NCBI RefSeq assembly: GCF_000772955.1
Contig: NZ_JPVO01000055.1
Location: forward strand, 496,001-560,000
From: Ureibacillus sinduriensis BLB-1 = JCM 15800
Lineage (GTDB): Bacteria > Bacillota > Bacilli > Bacillales_A > Planococcaceae
DNA length: 64,000 nucleotides
Direction: 5' to 3'
Shown: positions 17,890 through 27,712 of the stretch, piece by piece
Layout: each line of letters starts with the position of its first letter
Numbering within the stretch: position 1 is the stretch's first letter
Notes under the pieces: generated by a model
Databases searched by the model: none
Told to the model about the DNA's origin: nothing
What the model saw: only the letters and a program-made list of their open reading frames with translations
Made by a program: the position numbers and the translations under genes

Positions 17890-18564
17890 ATGTTTATATT
17901 GCTATCAGCTGCAGTAGCTCCCGGTCTAGCTTTGTTGAGTTATTTCTACTTGCGTAATCAAATGGCAACAGAACCAAGAAAGACGTTATTGCAATCTTTC
18001 TTCTTTGGGACATTAATAACCTTTCCCATCATGTTTATACAATATGTGGTAAAAGAAGAGGAAGCAATTGCGAATCCATTTCTTGCAAATGTACTATTTT
18101 CAAGTGGGCTAGAAGAGTTTTTTAAATGGCTGGTCATTCTTACGCTAATTTTCAGGCACGTGGAATTTGACGATCCTTATGACGGTATTTTGTACGGAGC
18201 CAGTGTTTCGCTTGGATTTGCCACCGTAGAGAATGTATTGTATCTACTCACATTTGGAATAGACACTGCCCTGATGAGGGCGATATTACCTGTCTCCAGT
18301 CATGCCCTTTTCGGAGTTGTCATGGGGTATTACTATGGAAAAAGTAAATTTGCAAAAAATGATAAGCAAACAGAGTATTTAGTACTCTCCCTATTTGCAC
18401 CATTATTCTTACATATTATATATAACTCTATTCTGACATTTGAAGGATATTGGGTATATCTCATTGCACCATTCATGTTCTTCCTGTGGTGGTTTGCATT
18501 AAGGAAAGTAAAATTAGCTCACCAGCATCTCGTCCAGCATTTATTTGAACAAAATAAAATTTAG
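17890..18564 (+). CDS. prsW: Intramembrane protease PrsW
   Basis: 224 residues with seven or eight hydrophobic segments. The family motifs are visible: EEFFKWLVIL (acidic pair in a membrane segment), the EN motif FATVENVLYL, and the His segment SSHALFGVVMGYYYG. PrsW (YpdC) cleaves the anti-sigma factor RsiW at site 1 in B. subtilis and so activates SigW under envelope stress. Whether RsiW or another anti-sigma factor, such as the RsiX-like protein here, is the substrate cannot be told. Position before sleB matches B. subtilis. Confidence 0.93.
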   Translation: MFILLSAAVAPGLALLSYFYLRNQMATEPRKTLLQSFFFGTLITFPIMFIQYVVKEEEAIANPFLANVLFSSGLEEFFKWLVILTLIFRHVEFDDPYDGILYGASVSLGFATVENVLYLLTFGIDTALMRAILPVSSHALFGVVMGYYYGKSKFAKNDKQTEYLVLSLFAPLFLHIIYNSILTFEGYWVYLIAPFMFFLWWFALRKVKLAHQHLVQHLFEQNKI

Positions 18565-18565
18565 C

Positions 18566-18613
18566 AGCTTCTATTTTCATTGAATTTATGAAAATGGGAG
18601 CTTTTTTTTTTTT
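18566..18613 (+). terminator. Terminator after prsW
   Basis: AGCTTCTATTTTCAT and ATGAAAATGGGAGCT form a stem, followed by more than ten T. Confidence 0.92.
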
Positions 18614-18706
18614 GCAAGATACTCCTAGTTTTTTTTATATGTTTTTCTTATCGGGAACGTATAAAAGCAAATCTTTTTTACATGCTATGAGAAAGGAGTG
18701 AAATAA

Positions 18707-19492
18707 ATGGTAAGAAGTATTTTTATGTCTGTTATTTTAATATTTGGCACACTTGCGGTAATAAAGCCAGATGAACCATTAGCATTTTCGGGACAAACCA
18801 TTGAACGGGGCGCATTTGGGGATGATGTGATTGAATTGCAGGCACGATTACAATATTTGGGATTCTATAAAGGGAAAATAGATGGAATTTTTGGATATGG
18901 AACATACTGGGCTTTGCGCAATTTCCAGGATCAATATGAACTAGGGGTCGATGGGATTGCGGGAACAAAATCAAAAGATGCCTTAGTGCGGGTGAGTGAC
19001 TATCATGGAGACTGGGTTCATGAACAAATTGAGAAAGGAAATCGATTCACTCATTATGGAGGGATCCCACTGGCACAACAAACTAGCGCAGGAGCAGGTT
19101 CTTCTGAAAGTACAGATGTGCAGCTTCCGGTAAAGTATTCCGAACGGGATTTACAGCTCATGGCCAATGCGGTATATGGCGAGGCTCGCGGTGAACCATA
19201 TGAGGGGCAAGTGGCAGTGGCTGCAGTTATATTGAATCGATTGGAATCTGCGGAATTCCCAAATACGATTTCTGATATTATATTCCAGCCGGGTGCGTTT
19301 ACAGCTGTAGCAGATGGGCAGATTTGGTTAACTCCGAACGAAAGGGCAAAACAAGCGGTATTGGATGCCATGAATGGGTGGGATCCTACAGAAAACGCCC
19401 TTTATTACTTTAATCCAGCTACCGCTACAAGTAAGTGGATTTGGTCGAGACCGCAAATAAAACAAATTGGTGAACATATATTCTGCTACTAA
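18707..19492 (+). CDS. sleB: Spore cortex-lytic enzyme SleB
   Basis: 261 residues: a hydrophobic N-terminal export signal (about 1-27), a peptidoglycan-binding type 1 domain (about 32-90, GDDVIELQARLQYLGFYKGKIDGIFG in parts), a short linker, and a C-terminal hydrolase_2 domain (about 145-261) with the catalytic-Glu segment NAVYGEARGEPYEGQ. It is a lytic transglycosylase that opens cortex peptidoglycan during germination. It is shorter than the B. subtilis enzyme, mainly in the linker. ypeB follows after 12 bp, its obligate partner. RBS GAAAGGAGTG. Confidence 0.95.
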   Translation: MVRSIFMSVILIFGTLAVIKPDEPLAFSGQTIERGAFGDDVIELQARLQYLGFYKGKIDGIFGYGTYWALRNFQDQYELGVDGIAGTKSKDALVRVSDYHGDWVHEQIEKGNRFTHYGGIPLAQQTSAGAGSSESTDVQLPVKYSERDLQLMANAVYGEARGEPYEGQVAVAAVILNRLESAEFPNTISDIIFQPGAFTAVADGQIWLTPNERAKQAVLDAMNGWDPTENALYYFNPATATSKWIWSRPQIKQIGEHIFCY

Positions 19493-19504
19493 AGGAGGGA
19501 CAAT

Positions 19505-20794
19505 ATGAAGAGTGCTATCTATTTACTTTCCATCGCTGTGTTGGCGCTAGGTTTATACTCTTATGAAGTGAGAAAGGATAATGAACATTTACAACAGACA
19601 ATACACGCACAATATACAAACTCGTTGACCAATGCATCTGAAAAATTATCGACTTTACAACAATCAGTATCTCAATCTTTGTTGTTCCAAGATGAAGTAG
19701 CACTGGAAAATGAATTGGATAATATTTGGCGAATCAGTAACGAATTTCGCTCAACAATTAGTAGCCTTCCATTAAGCAGGGAAGTATCGAATGAATGGTT
19801 GCGGTATGTTGGCAATATCGGTGAAGAAGCCAAGTTTGCCGCAGATAACGACGATTTTGAATCATGGCATAAGCGAATGCCTTTAGTCAATCAGAATTTG
19901 CAAGCTTTGGCGGATGAATGGACTGTCGCGACATCAAACTTTTACCAAAATGATGCCAGTATTAGCGAATGGGCTTCTGTTGCTGAAAAAGAAGCAAATG
20001 ACTCGCCTTTCAAAACCGTTGCGGCAAATTTAAAAACCTATGGTGAAACCGATTTTCCTTTAACAGCGAGTGAATCGGATTGGCTGAAGAAAAAAGAACT
20101 TCAAAATTTGGATGATCAAGAAATCACGAAAGATCAAGCGATTGAAAAATTGGAGTCGCTTATACCTGGCATCAAGGATGCGACATATACGGTAACGAAA
20201 AGCAAAGATAATGCTCCGTATCCTTTCTATCATATCCAATTTGTTAAAGGAAGCCGTATTGGGTATGCAGATATTACCGTAAAGGGCGGTTATATTTTAT
20301 CCTTCTTGTCTGAAAGGCCAGTTCAAGAAAAAACGGGGATAACGCAGCAGCAAATCCGGGATTTAGTTACTCAAATTTTAAATAAAGCAGGTTATACAGA
20401 TTTGCAATTGGTCGAAATGCGTGAAAACCATGAAGCGTGGCATATGTCTTTAGCTCGTGTAGTTGGGGAGGATAAGGCGTTGGTTTACGCGGATGGAGTT
20501 CAAATGAAAATTTCGAAAGATAGTGGTGAACTACTAGGTTTAAATGCTATGGAGTATGTTCAAAAAGAAGAGATAAATGAAGATCAAGAAGTGGTGCCGA
20601 TTGATTGGAAGGCATTCTTTAGACCTGGAACACAAGTGGAAGAGGAACAATTGATCTACACAGAAAATGAAGCTTTCCAACTGAGAAAATGTTATCAAGT
20701 CATCGCGCGCTTTGACAACGATTTGAATGAGACATTCAGGGTAGTTGTCGATACTGAGAACCATGATGTTTTAAAAGTAGAGTATATGCAGTAA
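19505..20794 (+). CDS. ypeB: Germination protein YpeB
   Basis: 429 residues with an N-terminal membrane helix (about 4-20), a long helical region, and two or three repeated PepSY-like segments in the second half (ITKDQAIEKLESLIPG, ITQQQIRDLVTQILNKAGY, IYTENEAFQLRKCYQ). YpeB protects SleB and locates it in the spore inner membrane or cortex; the two depend on each other. AGGAGGGAC precedes the start and lies at the end of sleB, so the genes are co-transcribed. Confidence 0.95.
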   Translation: MKSAIYLLSIAVLALGLYSYEVRKDNEHLQQTIHAQYTNSLTNASEKLSTLQQSVSQSLLFQDEVALENELDNIWRISNEFRSTISSLPLSREVSNEWLRYVGNIGEEAKFAADNDDFESWHKRMPLVNQNLQALADEWTVATSNFYQNDASISEWASVAEKEANDSPFKTVAANLKTYGETDFPLTASESDWLKKKELQNLDDQEITKDQAIEKLESLIPGIKDATYTVTKSKDNAPYPFYHIQFVKGSRIGYADITVKGGYILSFLSERPVQEKTGITQQQIRDLVTQILNKAGYTDLQLVEMRENHEAWHMSLARVVGEDKALVYADGVQMKISKDSGELLGLNAMEYVQKEEINEDQEVVPIDWKAFFRPGTQVEEEQLIYTENEAFQLRKCYQVIARFDNDLNETFRVVVDTENHDVLKVEYMQ

Positions 20795-20834
20795 ATGTGC
20801 ACCGGAAAATGTAATCTTTAACAGAGCTTCTTTC

Positions 20835-20892
20835 ACTTCATTCTCTTAGATTCGTTTTAGCAGTTGTTGCAAAATATCTAAGAGAATGAAGT
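20835..20892 (+). repeat. Long perfect hairpin between ypeB and ypfA
   Basis: ACTTCATTCTCTTAGAT (20835-20851) and ATCTAAGAGAATGAAGT (20876-20892) are perfect 17-bp inverted arms. Inside, TTTT(A)GCA and TGCAAAA pair further, giving about 24 bp of stem in 58 nt. A-rich sequence follows and no T-run, so it is not a standard plus-strand terminator. It could be an mRNA-end hairpin, a minus-strand terminator or a small repeat element. Confidence 0.75.
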
Positions 20893-20970
20893 AAAAAATC
20901 ATGATGTTTATAGAAATAAATTCATATTCGTGCCATAATTAAACTATTATGATTGTGCGAGGCGAAGATT

Positions 20971-21621
20971 ATGCAACTTAAACTAGGGACAACGCTAATG
21001 TTGGAACCTACCTATACGGACAGAGTTGAAAAATTCCGGTGTAAAATTGTAGAACAAGATAATACCATTCTATATATTGACTATCCGGTTAATACTGTTA
21101 CAAATAAGACTGCTTTTTTAGTGGACGGTTCACAATTTCGGGCCTCATATACAGCAGAAGATAAAGTTAGTTATGCATTTAATACAGAAGTATTAGGGCG
21201 GAAATTAGGAAACATTCCAACCATCATGTTGTCTTGCCCTCCCGCGGAAGAGTTCGTGAAAATCCAGAGACGTGAGTTTGTGCGAGTGAATACACCTGTT
21301 GATATCGCGATAGAATATAATAATAAATTCTATCAATATGTCACGGATGATATAAGTGCCGGCGGGGTAGCAATACACCTGAATAAAGATCTGCCGTTTA
21401 TGGAGGATGAGAGTGTCAACCTCACGATTGCACTGCCTTTTATCAATGGGGAAATTCGCTATGTCAAAACATCGGCAAAGTTGATTCGGATTATTGAAAA
21501 AGACCGTGTAAGGTTAGCGTCTCTTCAGTTTATGGAGACAGATGATCTAGATAAGCAATATATAGTGCGTTTCTGTTTTGAAAGACAACTGTCCAATAGA
21601 AGAAAAATGGAAGCGAATTAA
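20971..21621 (+). CDS. ypfA: PilZ-domain flagellar brake protein (YpfA/DgrA-like)
   Basis: About 216 residues: an N-terminal YcgR-like domain (about 1-90) and a C-terminal PilZ domain with the c-di-GMP motifs RREFVRV (about residue 97) and DDISAGG (about 127). On binding cyclic di-GMP the Bacillus homologue slows flagella by acting on the motor. ATG 20971 is preceded by GAGGCGAAG; the upstream TTG 20953 has no good site. The position between ypeB and cmk matches ypfA. Confidence 0.9.
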   Translation: MQLKLGTTLMLEPTYTDRVEKFRCKIVEQDNTILYIDYPVNTVTNKTAFLVDGSQFRASYTAEDKVSYAFNTEVLGRKLGNIPTIMLSCPPAEEFVKIQRREFVRVNTPVDIAIEYNNKFYQYVTDDISAGGVAIHLNKDLPFMEDESVNLTIALPFINGEIRYVKTSAKLIRIIEKDRVRLASLQFMETDDLDKQYIVRFCFERQLSNRRKMEAN

Positions 21622-21640
21622 ATAAGCCAACAAATGGTGC

Positions 21641-21679
21641 GTCCCAAAGGTTTGATTTCCAAACTTTTGGGTCATTTTT
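21641..21679 (+). terminator. Terminator after ypfA
   Basis: CCCAAAGGTTTG and CAAACTTTTGGG (with G-U pairs) are followed by TCATTTTTA. Confidence 0.8.
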
Positions 21680-21755
21680 AGATAGGAAAAGAAAGCTTAT
21701 CGCAAGAGTATCATCAATCGAATATGGTACAATGTTGTAGGAAAGTAGGGATTTT

Positions 21756-22430
21756 ATGGTTAAACAAATACAAATTGCAATCGATGGACCAGCGGGTGCA
21801 GGAAAAAGTACAATCGCCAAAATTGTAGCAGAAAATCTAGGTTTCACTTATATCGATACTGGAGCGATGTATAGAGCGGTTACGAATAAAGCTATGTCTC
21901 TAAACATAGACTTAAGTGATGCAAACTCGCTAAAAAAAATGTTGCTGGATACTTCTATTATCTTAGAACCTTCGCAAAATGGACAACTTGTCTTTGTTGA
22001 TGGGAAAAATGTAACCGAAGCGATCCGTTCAAACGAGGTGACAACAAACGTAAGCGAAGTAGCAGCACATGCAAGCATCCGTGAAATTCTCGTCGCAAAA
22101 CAACAAGAATTAGCTGCACTCGGTGGAATCGTAATGGATGGCAGAGATATCGCCACACATGTATTAAAAGATGCAGAGCTGAAAATTTTCATGTCCGCTT
22201 CTGTAGAAGAAAGAGCAAAACGCCGATTTCTAGATAATGAACGGAGGGGGATACCTTCGACTATAGAAAAACTAAAAAAAGAAATTGCACTACGAGATCA
22301 ACTGGACAGCCAGAGGGAAGCTTCTCCCCTAATCCAGGCGGAAGATGCGATTTATCTAGATACAACCGAGCTTTCAATAGAACAAGCGGCAGAGGAAATA
22401 CTAAAATTGGCAAAGCAGCAAATGGAGTAA
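21756..22430 (+). CDS. cmk: Cytidylate kinase
   Basis: 224 residues, standard length. P-loop IDGPAGAGKSTIAK at residues 7-20, the CMP-binding segment YIDTGAMYRAVT, and the DGRDIATHVL motif. It phosphorylates CMP and dCMP to the diphosphates. In Bacillus cmk stands directly before the S1-domain gene, as here. Confidence 0.97.
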   Translation: MVKQIQIAIDGPAGAGKSTIAKIVAENLGFTYIDTGAMYRAVTNKAMSLNIDLSDANSLKKMLLDTSIILEPSQNGQLVFVDGKNVTEAIRSNEVTTNVSEVAAHASIREILVAKQQELAALGGIVMDGRDIATHVLKDAELKIFMSASVEERAKRRFLDNERRGIPSTIEKLKKEIALRDQLDSQREASPLIQAEDAIYLDTTELSIEQAAEEILKLAKQQME

Positions 22431-22556
22431 AATGAAACTCAAAAGTGCAACTTTAGAAAAAAGTTGATGAAATTATTGATATTAGAGGAAAATTTTTTGT
22501 TTTTATGAACTATTTAGAATAAAATAGAAATTGGAAGATGCGAAGGAGGGTTACAT

Positions 22557-23702
22557 ATGTCTGAAGAAATGAACTTAGGATCAAACCAAGAGTTTCAAGA
22601 AGGAGATATTGTGAAAGGTGTTGCTGCACAGGTAGATGAAAAAGCAGTGACAATCTCTATTGAAGGTGCTCCTTTCGATGGGATTTTACCAATCAGCGAA
22701 CTTTCAAGCTTGCACATTGAAAAAGCTTCTGACGTAGTATCAGTAGGTGATGAGCTGGAGCTGATGATAACGAAAGTGGAAGAAGAAAACTTTGTATTAT
22801 CAAAACGTAAAGTTGACGCGTTAAAAGCTTGGGATAAGCTTGAAGAGCAATTTGCATCAGGAGAAGTATTTGAAGCAGAAGTGAAGGATGTCGTGAAGGG
22901 TGGCCTAGTGGTTGATCTGGGTGTACGTGGCTTCGTTCCTGCATCACTTGTGGAAGATCATTTCGTAGAAGATTTCGAAGATTATAAAGGCAAAACATTA
23001 ACTTTTAAAATTACAGAACTGGATAAAGACAAAGGACGCTTGATTTTATCACACCGTGCTGTCCTGGAAGAACAGAAGGCTTCAAATAAAAAACGTTTAC
23101 TGGACGAAATTCATGCTGGTGATGTAATAGAGGGTAAAGTTCAACGTTTAGCACCATTTGGGGCATTTGTCGATATCGGTGGGGTGGATGGTTTAGTCCA
23201 CATTTCCCAAGTTTCACATGATCATGTAGATGATGTAAGCAGTGTTTTATCAGAGGGTCAGGCTGTTCAAGTAAAAGTGCTTTCGGTTGATCCAGAAAAT
23301 GAGCGCATATCATTATCGATTAAGGATACATTGCCTGGACCATGGTCAAAAGTGGAACAACAGGTGACAAAGGGGTCAATTCTGACTGGTACAGTTAGAC
23401 GTTTAGTATCCTTTGGGGCCTTTGTTGAGCTATTCCCGGGAGTTGAAGGGCTTGTTCATATTTCGCAAATTTCTCATAAGCATATCAATACACCTCACGA
23501 GGCACTAAAAGAAGGCGACGAGGTACAAGTGAAAGTATTGGATGTAAACGCGGAAGAAAAACGACTATCTTTGAGCATTAAAGAGCTTCAAAATAATCCC
23601 GAAAAAGAAGAAGAATTCGACTATGAATTACCTGAAGAAACAACTGGATTCTCGTTGAGTGATGTAATTGGAGACAAGTTAAAAGGTTTTACAAATAAAT
23701 AA
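22557..23702 (+). CDS. ypfD: S1-domain RNA-binding protein (YpfD, ribosomal protein S1 homologue)
   Basis: 381 residues with four S1 repeats, beginning near residues 16, 102, 187 and 272 (GDIVKGVAAQV, GEVFEAEVKDVVKGG, GDVIEGKVQRLAPFGAFVDIGG, GSILTGTVRRLVSFGAFVELFPG). The third and fourth repeats keep the RNA-binding VHISQ motif. It is the Gram-positive S1 homologue, shorter than E. coli S1 (six repeats) and not essential in B. subtilis. RBS GAAGGAGGG. Confidence 0.92.
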   Translation: MSEEMNLGSNQEFQEGDIVKGVAAQVDEKAVTISIEGAPFDGILPISELSSLHIEKASDVVSVGDELELMITKVEEENFVLSKRKVDALKAWDKLEEQFASGEVFEAEVKDVVKGGLVVDLGVRGFVPASLVEDHFVEDFEDYKGKTLTFKITELDKDKGRLILSHRAVLEEQKASNKKRLLDEIHAGDVIEGKVQRLAPFGAFVDIGGVDGLVHISQVSHDHVDDVSSVLSEGQAVQVKVLSVDPENERISLSIKDTLPGPWSKVEQQVTKGSILTGTVRRLVSFGAFVELFPGVEGLVHISQISHKHINTPHEALKEGDEVQVKVLDVNAEEKRLSLSIKELQNNPEKEEEFDYELPEETTGFSLSDVIGDKLKGFTNK

Positions 23703-23711
23703 AACCAAGCA

Positions 23712-23742
23712 AGAGACGTACCATAAAGGTGCGTCTTTTTTA
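23712..23742 (+). terminator. Terminator after ypfD
   Basis: AGACGTACC, a 4-nt loop and GGTGCGTCT (one G-U pair) are followed by TTTTT. Confidence 0.88.
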
Positions 23743-23967
23743 GTTGAAGTCAAATAGTAAGTTCATACCAAGTTAAGTTCAATTAGTTTGGCAAAGAAAA
23801 CTTCTCATCGAGGAAATAGCTGACTTTTTTTCGCTGGACAGTGGGGTTGTTTCGTCTTGACGGGTGGTTAAGTTTTCCAAAATTAATTGCTTAGAATTGA
23901 AAAAATGATATAATTTATATTTTCGTGTATAATACTAAAGATAAGAATTTGGAAGGATGAAGTACAG

Positions 23968-25278
23968 ATGACAAAACCAGTAATCGCCATCGTAGGTCGT
24001 CCGAACGTTGGAAAATCCACAATATTTAACCGTATTGTTGGTGAACGCGTGTCAATCGTGGAAGATATTCCAGGCGTAACACGTGACCGTATTTATAGTT
24101 CGGCAGATTGGTTAACACATGAATTTAACATCATTGATACAGGTGGAATTGAAATAGGAGATGAACCTTTCTTAGAACAAATTCGCGGACAAGCAGAAAT
24201 TGCTATTCGAGAAGCCGATGTAATTATCTTGATGACAAATGGGCGTGAAGGCGTTACATTAGCTGATGAGCAAGTAGCAAAAATTTTATATAAAACAAAA
24301 AAACCGGTTGTTTTAGCGGTAAATAAAGTTGATAATCCGGACATGCGTGAAATGATTTACGATTTTTATTCTTTAGGATTTGGCGAACCATTCCCGATCT
24401 CAGGTTCCCATGGTTTAGGTCTTGGAGATTTGCTCGATGAATGTGCGAAACACTTCCCTAAGGAAGAAGAAGAGCAATATTCGGAAGATACAATTAAATT
24501 CAGTTTAATCGGCCGACCAAATGTTGGGAAATCTTCATTAGTGAATGCATTCTTGGGACAAGAACGGGTAATCGTAAGCGATATCGCTGGAACAACGCGT
24601 GATGCTATTGATACACCTTATACTTATGATGATCAGGAATATGTCATCATTGATACAGCGGGTATGCGTAAAAAAGGAAAAGTGTATGAATCAACAGAAA
24701 AATATTCTGTTTTACGTGCATTAAGAGCCATTGAACGCTCCGATGTTGTTTTAGTTGTTCTAAACGGTGAAGAAGGCATTCAAGAGCAAGATAAAAAAAT
24801 TGCCGGCTATGCCCATGAAGCGGGTAAGGCAGTTATCGTCGTTGTGAACAAGTGGGATGCTGTTGAAAAAGATGAAAAAACGATGAAACATTATACACAG
24901 CAAATTCGCGAGCACTTCTTATATTTGCATTATGCTCCAATCATTTTCGTATCTGCGAAAACAAAACAACGTGTACATCAAATCTTGAACATTGTTCAGC
25001 GTGTTAGCGAAAATCATGCAATGCGTATCCAATCGTCAATTTTAAATGAAGTGATTGAAGATGCAGTAGCACGTAATCCGGCACCATCTGATCATGGGAA
25101 ACGTTTACGGATTTATTACACAACACAAGTGGCAATTAAGCCGCCAACTTTCGTTACATTTGTAAATGATCCGGAATTAATGCATTTCTCTTATGAACGA
25201 TTCCTTGAAAACCGAATTCGTGAAACCTTTGACTTTGAGGGAACACCAATTCGATTAATCGCAAGAGCACGCGACTAA
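23968..25278 (+). CDS. der: GTPase Der (EngA), 50S ribosome assembly
   Basis: 436 residues with two GTPase domains in tandem. Each has its P-loop ([12 protein letters not shown] near residue 9 and [12 protein letters not shown] near 183), DTGG/DTAG (G3) and NKVD/NKWD (G4), and a C-terminal KH-like domain follows. It is essential for maturation of the 50S subunit. Length and domain order are normal. Confidence 0.98.
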   Translation: MTKPVIAIVGRPNVGKSTIFNRIVGERVSIVEDIPGVTRDRIYSSADWLTHEFNIIDTGGIEIGDEPFLEQIRGQAEIAIREADVIILMTNGREGVTLADEQVAKILYKTKKPVVLAVNKVDNPDMREMIYDFYSLGFGEPFPISGSHGLGLGDLLDECAKHFPKEEEEQYSEDTIKFSLIGRPNVGKSSLVNAFLGQERVIVSDIAGTTRDAIDTPYTYDDQEYVIIDTAGMRKKGKVYESTEKYSVLRALRAIERSDVVLVVLNGEEGIQEQDKKIAGYAHEAGKAVIVVVNKWDAVEKDEKTMKHYTQQIREHFLYLHYAPIIFVSAKTKQRVHQILNIVQRVSENHAMRIQSSILNEVIEDAVARNPAPSDHGKRLRIYYTTQVAIKPPTFVTFVNDPELMHFSYERFLENRIRETFDFEGTPIRLIARARD

Positions 25279-25300
25279 TCGACTTTGAGGGGGAGAGAAT

Positions 25301-26311
25301 ATGGAAAATGTTACGGTTTTAGGAGCGGGCTCCTGGGGCACGGCATTGGCGCTAGTACTGGCTGGTAATAATCATGATACGCTTGTTTGGACACATCGTG
25401 GAGAACAAGCGGATGAAATCAATATACATCATACAAATCAAAAGTATTTACCTAATATCCAATTGCCAGAGAAACTCGTTGCCACGAGCAATCTAGAAGA
25501 AGCGATCCATCATTCAGACATCATGGTTGTAGCGGTGCCTACAAAGGCCATTCGTGAAGTCTGCGGCTCAATGGAACAGTTCCTAAAGGATAAAAAATTG
25601 TTTGTCCATGTATCGAAAGGAATTGAACCGGATTCGCTTATGCGTATTTCCGAAATTCTATCTGAGAGCCTTTCACCGGATATAGTAGAGGAAATAGTCG
25701 TCCTCTCAGGGCCCAGCCATGCGGAAGAAGTCGTTTTGCATCATCCCACAACAATTACGGCAGCTTGCAGTAATCTGGACGCAGCTGAAAAGGTTCAGGA
25801 CCTATTCATGAATAACTACTTCCGAGTGTACACGAACGACGACGTAGTGGGAGTGGAACTGGGAGGGGCATTGAAAAATGTGATCGCCCTGGCTGCCGGG
25901 ATCTCAGATGGCCTTGATTATGGAGATAATGCAAAAGCTGCGCTTATTACAAGGGGATTGGCAGAAATCACTCGACTGGGTGTGAAAATGGGCGGAAATC
26001 CTTTTACTTTCGCCGGTTTAACTGGTATGGGTGATTTAATTGCAACTTGTACAAGTGTCCACTCACGGAACTGGAAAGCAGGCAACATGCTTGGCAAAGG
26101 TTTGAAACTTGATGAGGTGCTGTCTCAAATTGGGATGGTGGTTGAAGGGGTGCGTACAACAAAAGCGGCCCATCAGTTATCTGAAAGATATGACGTACCG
26201 ATGCCGATTACTACGGCACTTTTTGAGATTTTATTCAATGAGAAAGAACCAAAAGTAGCGGTGGATGAATTGATGATTCGAATGAAAAAACGTGAGATTG
26301 ATCTTTACTAA
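25301..26311 (+). CDS. gpsA: Glycerol-3-phosphate dehydrogenase [NAD(P)+]
   Basis: 336 residues. The N-terminal Rossmann motif is [10 protein letters not shown], the catalytic Lys lies in [13 protein letters not shown], and [12 protein letters not shown] is conserved. It reduces dihydroxyacetone phosphate to sn-glycerol 3-phosphate, the backbone of phospholipids. It follows der after 22 bp and is probably co-transcribed, as in Bacillus. Confidence 0.97.
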   Translation: MENVTVLGAGSWGTALALVLAGNNHDTLVWTHRGEQADEINIHHTNQKYLPNIQLPEKLVATSNLEEAIHHSDIMVVAVPTKAIREVCGSMEQFLKDKKLFVHVSKGIEPDSLMRISEILSESLSPDIVEEIVVLSGPSHAEEVVLHHPTTITAACSNLDAAEKVQDLFMNNYFRVYTNDDVVGVELGGALKNVIALAAGISDGLDYGDNAKAALITRGLAEITRLGVKMGGNPFTFAGLTGMGDLIATCTSVHSRNWKAGNMLGKGLKLDEVLSQIGMVVEGVRTTKAAHQLSERYDVPMPITTALFEILFNEKEPKVAVDELMIRMKKREIDLY

Positions 26312-26347
26312 TTTTGTCATCATGCTTCATTCGGAATAAAAGGGTAT

Positions 26348-26376
26348 GAGGAGGTAGTACGTTTACCTCCTCTTCT
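26348..26376 (+). promoter_or_regulatory. Hairpin containing an anti-Shine-Dalgarno arm before yphE
   Basis: GAGGAGGTA (26348-26356) and TACCTCCTC (26364-26372) pair perfectly, followed by TTCTTG. The right arm is complementary to ribosome-binding sites and lies just before the AAAGGAG of yphE. It may be a weak terminator or an RBS-masking structure. Confidence 0.45.
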
Positions 26377-26395
26377 TGTGAAAGGAGTTTCCAAC

Positions 26396-26656
26396 TTGCA
26401 AAATTTGTTATCTTCCATGGACTACCTAGCGCTGCAAACGGCGAGGGGACCACTTGCAACGATGCATGCCTTGGATGTCATGTGGGTTTCATTTTATTCA
26501 ATTGGTGCCATGTTGTTATCTGTACTGATTGTGGGAATTACAAGAAAGTGGGTAAACAACGGGTGTCTATCTTTGGTTTTGCGATTAATCGCTTTTGTCA
26601 TTTTTGCAATCGGTTCCATCCTCATGGTGCTCGTAGTTTTGACATGGCCGAACTAA
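26396..26656 (+). CDS. yphE: Small membrane protein YphE (DUF2768)
   Basis: About 86 residues with two membrane helices. The segment MWVSFYSIGAMLLSVLIVGITR and the end FAIGSILMVLVVLTWPN align with B. subtilis YphE (DUF2768), which lies in the same place between gpsA and yphF. Start TTG 26396 follows AAAGGAG; ATG 26417 or ATG 26462 would give a shorter form closer in length to YphE (about 67 residues). The function is unknown. Confidence 0.7.
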   Translation: MQNLLSSMDYLALQTARGPLATMHALDVMWVSFYSIGAMLLSVLIVGITRKWVNNGCLSLVLRLIAFVIFAIGSILMVLVVLTWPN

Positions 26657-26725
26657 ATTATATACATAGTATAAGCTTCTAAATGGTAGCTGTTAGTGAA
26701 ACAATGTACCCGAGGTGAGTAGAAA

Positions 26726-27481
26726 ATGAAGAGAAAATGGAGCCTGTTTTTCGTACTAGCTCTTACTACCGTTTTGTTATCAGGTTGCCTCTTCCCTGAA
26801 GAGGAAAAAGCAGAAAACCAGGTACCTGACGATCTCCAATTAGCCTCTGTTCAAAAGGCTGTGGAGGAATTTCAAGCAGATACAGGTGTACTTCCAATTA
26901 AAACACGAGACATGGATACTGATATCTTTATTAAATATCCGATCGATTTTGAAAAACTTATTCCAAAATATTTAGCGAATGCACCAGCCAATTCATTTGA
27001 AAAGGGTGGATTGTTTCAATATATTATTTGGGACCCGGAAGTAAAGCCCACAGTGAAATTGGTTGATTTGCGATCTGCTGAAAGAATCCGGGAATTAAAT
27101 ATTAGATTTATGAGCACCTACTATCCAACTTTCAAGGAGCAAATTGCAGATTACGTGTATTCGATTGATTTCGAAAAGATAGGTTATAAGGAAGACTTAA
27201 CTGTCCAAAGCCCCTATACGAATAATTTGCTTCCTTTAATCGTCACGACTGAAGGTGAAGTCTACATTGATTATTCATTGGATCTAAATATTTTCTTGAA
27301 AGAAAATAATGTAAAGCCTATACCAGGCGAGGATATCAGAATGTTATTAGTAAATGAGTACCCAGTTGTTCCTGCGTATTCATTGCCTTACACAGTCGAT
27401 GAAAACAACGAACCGATCTTTATGTATGACCCGACTGCGGACAAAGAAGATGAACAAGAAACAACCGAAGCCAAGCAGTAA
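26726..27481 (+). CDS. yphF: Lipoprotein YphF-like
   Basis: 251 residues. A lipoprotein signal peptide ends in LLSGC (lipobox, Cys21), so the mature protein is anchored to the outer face of the membrane. The rest has no motif I can name. It matches YphF by position, directly before spoIVA. The end is acidic (DKEDEQETTEAKQ). The function is unknown. Confidence 0.75.
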   Translation: MKRKWSLFFVLALTTVLLSGCLFPEEEKAENQVPDDLQLASVQKAVEEFQADTGVLPIKTRDMDTDIFIKYPIDFEKLIPKYLANAPANSFEKGGLFQYIIWDPEVKPTVKLVDLRSAERIRELNIRFMSTYYPTFKEQIADYVYSIDFEKIGYKEDLTVQSPYTNNLLPLIVTTEGEVYIDYSLDLNIFLKENNVKPIPGEDIRMLLVNEYPVVPAYSLPYTVDENNEPIFMYDPTADKEDEQETTEAKQ

Positions 27482-27504
27482 AGATAATAATAGTTAATGA
27501 AAAT

Positions 27505-27555
27505 AAAAGTGTTTAAAAAATATGGTTACTTACATATTTTTTAAACACTTTTTTC
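27505..27555 (+). terminator. Terminator after yphF
   Basis: AAAAGTGTTTAAAAAATATG and its exact reverse complement, separated by 8 nt and followed by TTCAT after a T-rich end. The perfect 20-bp stem isolates spoIVA from upstream transcription. Confidence 0.93.
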
Positions 27556-27660
27556 ATATGTATGAGTAAGCGTTTTTTGTTTGTACGATAGAACTCTTCA
27601 ATTTGGCCAACAATATCGATTATTCATTCCCTATCTGAAAATTTTCGTACAAGGCGTTTT

Positions 27661-27688
27661 CATATTTGAAGAATGTCGTACATAGACT
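27661..27688 (+). promoter_or_regulatory. Possible SigE promoter of spoIVA
   Basis: CATATTT near 27661, about 13 nt, then CATAGACT at 27681-27688 resembles the mother-cell SigE pattern (ATATT, 13-14 nt, CATACANT). spoIVA is a SigE gene in B. subtilis. The match is loose. Confidence 0.35.
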
Positions 27689-27712
27689 AAATTACGTAAA
27701 GGAGGAGCTACA

